Shown here: positions 15,934 through 20,249 of the stretch, piece by piece | Numbering within the stretch: the first letter of the stretch is position 1 | How the letters are laid out: every line of letters starts with the position of its first letter | DNA from: Anaerolineaceae bacterium UBA5838 | GTDB lineage: Bacteria; Chloroflexota; Anaerolineae; Anaerolineales; Anaerolineaceae | Length of the DNA: 20,249 nt | Assembly (NCBI GenBank): GCA_002432795.1 | Contig: DJGU01000071.1 | Location: forward strand, 22,539-42,787 | Reading direction: 5' to 3' | The notes under the pieces: model-generated | What the model was told of the DNA's origin: nothing | The model's database searches: none | Seen by the model: the letters and a program-made list of their open reading frames with translations, nothing else | Position numbers and translations under genes: made by a program

Positions 15934-16023
15934 GCTATACTGAGGTCGAGGAAGCCAGAAGCAATAAGACGCCAACCTACTCTACATGACTACAAGACTG
16001 AAACATCTGCGAACCAAAACCGT

Positions 16024-16029
16024 TATAAT
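16024..16029 (+). promoter_or_regulatory. Candidate -10 box (TATAAT) for the 16057 membrane-protein gene
   Basis: A consensus TATAAT is followed by a GGAGG ribosome binding site at 16048-16052 and the ATG at 16057. A -35 is not clear; TGAAAC lies 19 bases upstream. Confidence 0.5.
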
Positions 16030-16056
16030 GGCTTTGAACACGCTAATGGAGGCACC

Positions 16057-16521
16057 ATGACCAAACCTGACAATGGCGTTCCAACGCCCCAAAATGAAGC
16101 CCCTGAGCGCTCCAAACGCGCTCAACTCGAACAAAATGCCCGAAACGGCTCCTCCTACTTTTTCTGGATCGCCTTTTTCTCGGTCTTTAACCAGGTGATG
16201 GATCAGCTTAGTGCAACACGCCGCTTCGTCTTTGGTCTGGGCGCCCCCCAATACGTCGACCGCATGCTGGGAGGGTCCAATCACGCGCTGATCTGGGGCA
16301 TGATCATCGTGCTGGCAATCATTTTCGTACTTTTTGGCATCTTCTCCCGGCGCAGGAACGTTTCAATCTACATGATTGGCATCATTATTTACCTTGCAGA
16401 CATGATCTTATCCATCCTTGCCGGGGATATTGTTGGCACCGTGGTCCACGTGGTCTTCACTGTCCTGCTGGTGATGGGGGTAATTGCGACCAGTAAACTC
16501 AAGGATCTACCGCCTGCCTGA
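16057..16521 (+). CDS. Small integral membrane protein of unknown function
   Basis: I do not recognise a family in this 154-residue protein. A hydrophilic N-terminus (1-30, rich in Pro, Glu and Lys) is followed by hydrophobic segments at about 34-48 (weaker), 77-97, 102-122 and 126-146. Positive charges SRRR (97-100) between the second and third segments fit a cytoplasmic loop. There is no cleavable signal peptide. The start is firm because GGAGG lies four bases upstream. It has its own TATAAT box and stands between the DUF1284 gene and the MgtC-like gene, with gaps of over 120 bases on both sides, so it is probably monocistronic. Confidence 0.75.
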   Translation: MTKPDNGVPTPQNEAPERSKRAQLEQNARNGSSYFFWIAFFSVFNQVMDQLSATRRFVFGLGAPQYVDRMLGGSNHALIWGMIIVLAIIFVLFGIFSRRRNVSIYMIGIIIYLADMILSILAGDIVGTVVHVVFTVLLVMGVIATSKLKDLPPA

Positions 16522-16550
16522 CGTTGCTCATCCAAGATCAAAGTTCTGCA

Positions 16551-16569
16551 GTCGCTTTTAAAGGGCGAC
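16551..16569 (+). terminator. Weak hairpin after the small membrane-protein gene
   Basis: GTCGCTTT can pair with AGGGCGAC (five Watson-Crick pairs at the base, then two G-T pairs and one more) with a three-base loop. It is followed by CTTCT and no true T-run. The region after it (16590-16640) is very AT-rich and probably holds the promoter of the MgtC-like gene, though I cannot assign boxes. Confidence 0.25.
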
Positions 16570-16647
16570 CTTCTACAGATTCTGCCTGTTTAATCGTTTA
16601 TTAACATTAATAGTAAAATTAACAATATTAAGAAATGTGAGCTTGCG

Positions 16648-17316
16648 ATGACAGAGATACCCTTGCACGAAATATTTTTACGCCTGGCAGCCGCCCTTCT
16701 TGCCGGCGGCGCAATCGGCTTTGAACGCGAACGCGACAGCCAACCAGCCGGCTTGCGCACTCACATGATCCTTGCCCTGGGTGCTGCCCTGGTGATGATC
16801 CTCTCGATCAATATCGCCATCGATTTCCAAGGCCAGGACGCTGAACCCACCCGCCTGGCGGCACAAGTCGTATCGGGTATCGGTTTTCTTGGCGCGGGTG
16901 CAATCCTGCGCTTTGGCTTCAATGTAAAAGGTCTCACGACTGCCTCCACCCTTTGGACCACCGCCATGATAGGGCTCGCAATTGGTTATGGTTATTACCT
17001 GGTTGCGCTTTTCGCGGTCGTCATCATGCTCATCGTACTAACGCTGGTGGAACGCTTTGAAAAGAAATTTGTGCGCATCAACGTCATTCGGACAGTGGTG
17101 ATAGAAGTTCGCGACCGTGAAGGCATTATCCGCGAGGTGCGCAAAACCATTTCAAAAATGTCAGATGCCGTCATGGCGTTTAATGTGCAGAAAAGCCTCA
17201 AGAACAAACATTTGCGGATCGAAATCGTGGCACGCTTCAACCGCAGTGAAAAGCTTGAGGACATGATGGAAGTCCTCTCCGCTATTGAAAGCGTAAGAAG
17301 TATCAAAATTGAATAG
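16648..17316 (+). CDS. MgtC/SapB family membrane protein
   Basis: The 222-residue protein has the MgtC/SapB core: LAAALLAGGAIGFERER (13-29), the conserved PAGLRTH (33-39), VSGIGFLGAGAILR (75-88) and the GLTTASTLWTTAMIGLA stretch (95-111). About four or five membrane segments cover residues 8-135. The soluble C-terminal domain (about 145-222) resembles the ACT-like regulatory domain found in many members. MgtC is tied to growth at low magnesium and modulation of ATP synthase in pathogens; in environmental bacteria the role is unclear. The start ATG has only a weak GAG upstream, and the leader is AT-rich. The following gene starts 45 bases after the stop but appears to have its own promoter. 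Confidence 0.92.
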   Translation: MTEIPLHEIFLRLAAALLAGGAIGFERERDSQPAGLRTHMILALGAALVMILSINIAIDFQGQDAEPTRLAAQVVSGIGFLGAGAILRFGFNVKGLTTASTLWTTAMIGLAIGYGYYLVALFAVVIMLIVLTLVERFEKKFVRINVIRTVVIEVRDREGIIREVRKTISKMSDAVMAFNVQKSLKNKHLRIEIVARFNRSEKLEDMMEVLSAIESVRSIKIE

Positions 17317-17345
17317 CCTGATCGCAAGCGAGGGGGCGATTGATG

Positions 17346-17351
17346 TATACT
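17346..17351 (+). promoter_or_regulatory. Candidate -10 box for the helicase-associated-domain operon
   Basis: TATACT ends ten bases before the ATG at 17362. No Shine-Dalgarno is present in those ten bases and no consensus -35 is seen. The expected transcript start is about four bases before the ATG, so a leaderless or near-leaderless message is likely. Confidence 0.4.
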
Positions 17352-17361
17352 TTTCAACACC

Positions 17362-19014
17362 ATGCCGGATCTAAAAACCCTGTTAGCAAGTTACGACCTT
17401 GCTTTTCTGCGTGATATCGCCGAGCTCTGGGGGATCGAGCTCCAGGCAGTTGAACGCCGCACCGCCCTGGTAGAACTCGCTAACGCGATGACCTCCAGGC
17501 AGTTGTATGAGGAGGTATTCGCCTCGCTGCACCCTTCAGCTTCTGCCGCGCTCATGGAATTGAGTAGACTAGGCGGCAAGATGCCCTGGCAGGCTTTTGA
17601 GCATACCTATGGTGACCTCCGCCCGATGGGCCCAGCCAGGCGCAAACGCGAAAAACCTCACCGCTTCCCGCAAAATACCACTGAGAAACTCTGGTATATG
17701 GGGCTTGTCGGGCGGGCAGCTTTACGTGAGAACCAAGAACTGAGCGAATTTGCCTTCGTCCCTGAGGAGTTCCTACTCTGGCTGCCTGAAACCGCTCAAG
17801 CCGGGTTTGATGAGGGTTCTTTGCGTCAGCTGCCAGCCTGGTCTGGTGTCAAAGTGACCACCCTCCCACCTCAAAGTGACCAGGTGCTGGATGATATTTG
17901 CACCCTGTTCGCCGCACTGCGAATGGAACTCGTGGGGCAATTACCACGCTTGAGCACCAAAGAAGCCGACTATTGGCAACTATTGCTGACTTTAACGAAA
18001 AGCCTCGACTTACTTGACCAAAACGATCAACCCAACGAAAACGCGCGTGTGTTTCTCGAAAAGCCGCGCGGAGAAGTCTTGAGATGGCTGGCGCAAAGCT
18101 GGGCGCAATCCCAGGATATTGACGAATTGCGCCTGATGCCGCAGTTGCGCTGTGAGGGCAACTGGCAACATTCTGCAACTTCCCCTCGCCGGATAATTCT
18201 CGATAGGCTCTCCGCACTTCCAACCGGAATCTGGTTCAAAACTCAGGATCTGGTGGATGATATCTATCAACACCAGCCGGACTTTTTGCGCAGCGGTTCA
18301 GACTACAACACCTGGATCATCAGCAGCGCCGACCCCGAAGCCCGTTTGCTGCATGGTTTTGAACACTGGCAGGACGTGGAAGGGCAGTATATCCGTTTTC
18401 TCGTCTCGGAAGTGCTCTTTGATCTGGGCATGCTGCAAATTGGCCAGCTGACAGATCAACCTGAAAGCCAGGTATTTCAGATCACGCCCCGGTTTTCCAA
18501 ATCGCTCAACCCGGAGGAAAAGCTGGAGCTGCCAGAAGAAAACCAGCCAGTACTGGTTGGCAGGGATGGCAAGTTTGAGATGACGCCCCTGGTGCCGCGC
18601 ATTGCGCGCTACCAGCTTTCACGTTTTGGGGAATGGCTTACACTCCGCCCGGACCGTTTTGTTTTTCAGCTCACGCCGGCTTCACTGCAGGCTGCCGCGG
18701 AGCAGGGCCTGGAGCTTAAGCATCTGCGCGCTTTGCTGCGAAAATATGGCAAACCCGGCATCCCGCCTGCGCTGCAAAAAGCCCTCAACCGCTGGGAGAG
18801 CCGCGGACTGGAAGCCCGCATTGAACCCCTGCTCGTGCTGCGCCTGGCGGAGCCAGAACTGCTCGAGAAACTGCGCGAATCGCAGGCTTCAACTTGCCTT
18901 GGTGAAGCCCTGGGACCGACCGCCGTATTGGTGAAGCCCGGGTGCGCGTCCAGGCTGAGAGCTGCCCTGCGCGACCTGGGCATTCTGACCGACTTTCCTG
19001 GAGATGGCGAATGA
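17362..19014 (+). CDS. Helicase-associated (XPB/Ssl2-like, Helicase_C_3) domain protein without helicase motifs
   Basis: The 550-residue protein has no Walker A or DEAD-box motif. Its C-terminal third (about 400-545) reads like the helicase-associated domain of the XPB/Ssl2 group: a VGRDGKFEMTPLVPRIARYQ stretch, then LSRFGEW, FQLTPASLQAA, a W-containing NRWESRGLEARIE segment, and a closing LGPTAVLVKPG / LRDLGILTDF pattern. The N-terminal part (1-350) is mostly alpha-helical, with winged-helix-like segments such as LPTGIWFKTQDLVDDIY. In actinobacteria related proteins also stand alone and their function is unsettled; DNA binding or repair is an inference. The gene lacks a ribosome binding site and follows a TATACT box. 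Its stop overlaps the start of the next gene (ATGA). Confidence 0.7.
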   Translation: MPDLKTLLASYDLAFLRDIAELWGIELQAVERRTALVELANAMTSRQLYEEVFASLHPSASAALMELSRLGGKMPWQAFEHTYGDLRPMGPARRKREKPHRFPQNTTEKLWYMGLVGRAALRENQELSEFAFVPEEFLLWLPETAQAGFDEGSLRQLPAWSGVKVTTLPPQSDQVLDDICTLFAALRMELVGQLPRLSTKEADYWQLLLTLTKSLDLLDQNDQPNENARVFLEKPRGEVLRWLAQSWAQSQDIDELRLMPQLRCEGNWQHSATSPRRIILDRLSALPTGIWFKTQDLVDDIYQHQPDFLRSGSDYNTWIISSADPEARLLHGFEHWQDVEGQYIRFLVSEVLFDLGMLQIGQLTDQPESQVFQITPRFSKSLNPEEKLELPEENQPVLVGRDGKFEMTPLVPRIARYQLSRFGEWLTLRPDRFVFQLTPASLQAAAEQGLELKHLRALLRKYGKPGIPPALQKALNRWESRGLEARIEPLLVLRLAEPELLEKLRESQASTCLGEALGPTAVLVKPGCASRLRAALRDLGILTDFPGDGE

Positions 19015-19424
19015 TATCGCCCAGACCCGGTTTCTTTAGCAGGATGCTGCGTTTCAGTTTCCTTTTGGCTGGTCTGGCGGGCTTTTTACGGCTTTATGGG
19101 GCTATCACCCAACAGCCTGACATCCTCGGCTTTAGCGATAAAGAATGGCTGCCAGCCTATCTGATAGTTGCGGGCGGGTTGATGGGGCTGTTCAACCTGA
19201 CCGTTTGGCTGGTGCTGAAGCTAAAACCAGCAATGCTTGCCTGGCTGCCCTGGACAGGTGTGGTTTTGAACATTACTGCGTACTGGCTTGAACGGCTCTT
19301 TCTCTGGGCACCTGCCCAACGCGACACCAACACAATTTGGGTTGTGGGAATGCATACTGCCTGGCTGTTGCTGGCGGCACTCAGCGCACTGCAAATGAAA
19401 CGGAGAATAAATGAACACAAATAA
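19011..19424 (+). CDS. Small four-helix membrane protein of unknown function
   Basis: I recognise no family in this 137-residue protein. Hydrophobic segments lie at about 14-31, 47-70, 78-95 and 109-128, and the C-terminus is basic (KRRINEHK). The start ATG overlaps the previous stop in ATGA and has GGAG seven bases upstream; a longer frame from 18942 lies wholly inside the upstream gene. Its 3' end overlaps the CYTH gene by 14 bases, so the three genes form one translationally coupled unit. It may be a membrane partner of either neighbour, but nothing in the sequence says which. Confidence 0.75.
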   Translation: MISPRPGFFSRMLRFSFLLAGLAGFLRLYGAITQQPDILGFSDKEWLPAYLIVAGGLMGLFNLTVWLVLKLKPAMLAWLPWTGVVLNITAYWLERLFLWAPAQRDTNTIWVVGMHTAWLLLAALSALQMKRRINEHK

Positions 19425-20028
19425 CCAGGAAATTGAGGTCAAATTCCTCATTGCTGACCTGCCAGCCCTGCTGGAAAAGCTCCAGAACCTTGGCGCTCTT
19501 ATGCTGCGCCCGCGCATGCTTGAAGTGAACCTGCGTTTCGATACACCCGACATGCAACTTGGCAAACGTGCCCAGGTGCTGCGCCTCAGGCAGGACGACC
19601 AGGCGATCCTGACTTTTAAAAGCCCTGGCGAAATTATTGATGGAGTTATCTCCCGCACCGAATTGGAAGTGCTTGTCAGTGACTTTCACACCACCCGCGG
19701 GATCCTTGAAGCGCTTGGCTTCCAGGTTTTCATGACCTATGAGAAATATCGACAAAATTTTAAGTTAAATGATCTGGTAGCTTCGGTGGACGAGATGCCA
19801 TACGGAAACTTTATCGAGCTTGAGGGAAACAGCCCGGAGCACGTCCGCGCGACCGCTGCTCTGCTTGGCTTGGATTGGGATCAGCGCATCAACCTGAGTT
19901 ATACAGCGCTGCTCGGCCTGTACAACCAGAACACCGGGCATACCTTCCAGGACTTAAGCTTTGAGACCTTCTCTGGTATACGCGTGCTGCCTGAGCAGAT
20001 TGGGCTGGCTTACGCGGACAATATGTAG
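19411..20028 (+). CDS. CYTH domain protein (class IV adenylate cyclase / triphosphatase-like, CyaB type)
   Basis: The 205-residue protein begins with the CYTH signature E7-I-E9-V-K11 (EIEVKFL). The tunnel-fold residues follow in order: the basic strand VLRLRQ, LTFKSP, the acidic SRTELEV, YEKYRQNF, and the acidic strand pair VDEMPYGNFIELEG. These metal- and phosphate-binding residues fit a CYTH enzyme that acts on triphosphates (adenylate cyclase, thiamine triphosphatase or inorganic triphosphatase). Which reaction applies cannot be decided from sequence. The start ATG has GGAG five bases upstream and overlaps the end of the membrane-protein gene. The protein is soluble and slightly longer than minimal CyaB proteins, with an extra C-terminal tail (about 175-205). 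Confidence 0.88.
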   Translation: MNTNNQEIEVKFLIADLPALLEKLQNLGALMLRPRMLEVNLRFDTPDMQLGKRAQVLRLRQDDQAILTFKSPGEIIDGVISRTELEVLVSDFHTTRGILEALGFQVFMTYEKYRQNFKLNDLVASVDEMPYGNFIELEGNSPEHVRATAALLGLDWDQRINLSYTALLGLYNQNTGHTFQDLSFETFSGIRVLPEQIGLAYADNM

Positions 20029-20061
20029 GAAACACTGGCTGTTCTCAATGTTCACATGGTC

Positions 20062-20212
20062 GTAGGGGCGAAGCATCTTGTCAAGACAGTGATTGTTTAC
20101 ACATTGTTTGAGGGGATACTTTATATTTTTATATATTAAACACATCCCTTTTGAAGGTTGTGTTGATCTATGTTATTAACAATAACGGGTAACCAGAGGC
20201 GGTTACCCCTAC
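20062..20212. repeat. Palindromic element with GTAGGGG ends after the CYTH gene
   Basis: GTAGGGG (20062-20068) and CCCCTAC (20206-20212) form an inverted pair about 150 bases apart. Within it GGGTAACC (20187-20194) and GGTTACCC (20201-20208) make a perfect 8 bp hairpin with a six-base loop. The middle (20115-20150) is AT-rich. The window ends in GTAGGG (20244-20249), probably the start of another such element. I see no gene in 20029-20249. Confidence 0.65.
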
Positions 20213-20249
20213 ACGAACCGGTTGAAATTGAATATATTCTCACGTAGGG

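Noticed and set aside
15934..15960. Fragment TGAGGTCGAG after the DUF1284 gene, similar to the polA-dnaA repeats
   Set aside because: Only about 11 bases match and neither terminal motif is present, so chance similarity cannot be excluded.
16640..16655. GCGATGACAG at the start of the MgtC-like gene, matching the end of the repeat units
   Set aside because: The match is about ten bases and includes the start codon; no paired inverted arm lies nearby.

Overview
This 20.2 kb window looks like chromosomal DNA of an anaerobic Chloroflexota bacterium, most likely of the Anaerolineae type. That placement is inferred from three things: the mevalonate genes (class II HMG-CoA reductase with an archaeal-type HMG-CoA synthase), the style of the intergenic palindromic repeats, and the mix of TldD, MgtC/SapB, DUF1284, CYTH and helicase-associated proteins. 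I see no tRNA, rRNA, CRISPR array, prophage or transposase gene.

Layout. Bases 1-1274 (minus) hold most of a TldD-type metalloprotease cut by the window edge. A promoter at 1613-1641 drives a small unknown gene (1664-2197) coupled to polA (2208-5033), which encodes a full three-domain DNA polymerase I. Between polA and the convergent dnaA (6305-7654, minus) lies about 1.2 kb of non-coding DNA packed with nine end-to-end imperfect palindromic units in three size classes. These include two 139 bp blocks differing at one base and a 214 bp head-to-tail duplication. dnaA has no dnaN beside it and no consensus DnaA box in its upstream region.

From 14074 down to 8092 (minus) runs a five-gene block: class II HMG-CoA reductase, archaeal-type HMG-CoA synthase, a thiolase-fold protein, an LPG-synthase-TM/flippase-like membrane protein and an FAD oxidoreductase. 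The first three form the upper mevalonate pathway layout. The thiolase homologue, however, lacks the nucleophilic Cys and both catalytic His residues, so it looks like a pseudo-thiolase. This is the strongest candidate for undescribed biology in the window.

On the plus strand from 14247 come a thioredoxin-reductase-like flavoprotein that keeps its CxxC but lacks the NADPH-binding motifs, a cysteine-rich DUF1284 protein, a small membrane protein, an MgtC/SapB protein, and a tightly overlapping trio (helicase-associated-domain protein, 4-TM protein, CYTH protein). A second family of palindromic elements with GTAGGG ends occurs at 15265-15352 and 20062-20212. Several genes have a -10-like hexamer only 6-10 bases before the start codon, which suggests leaderless or very short-leader transcripts.
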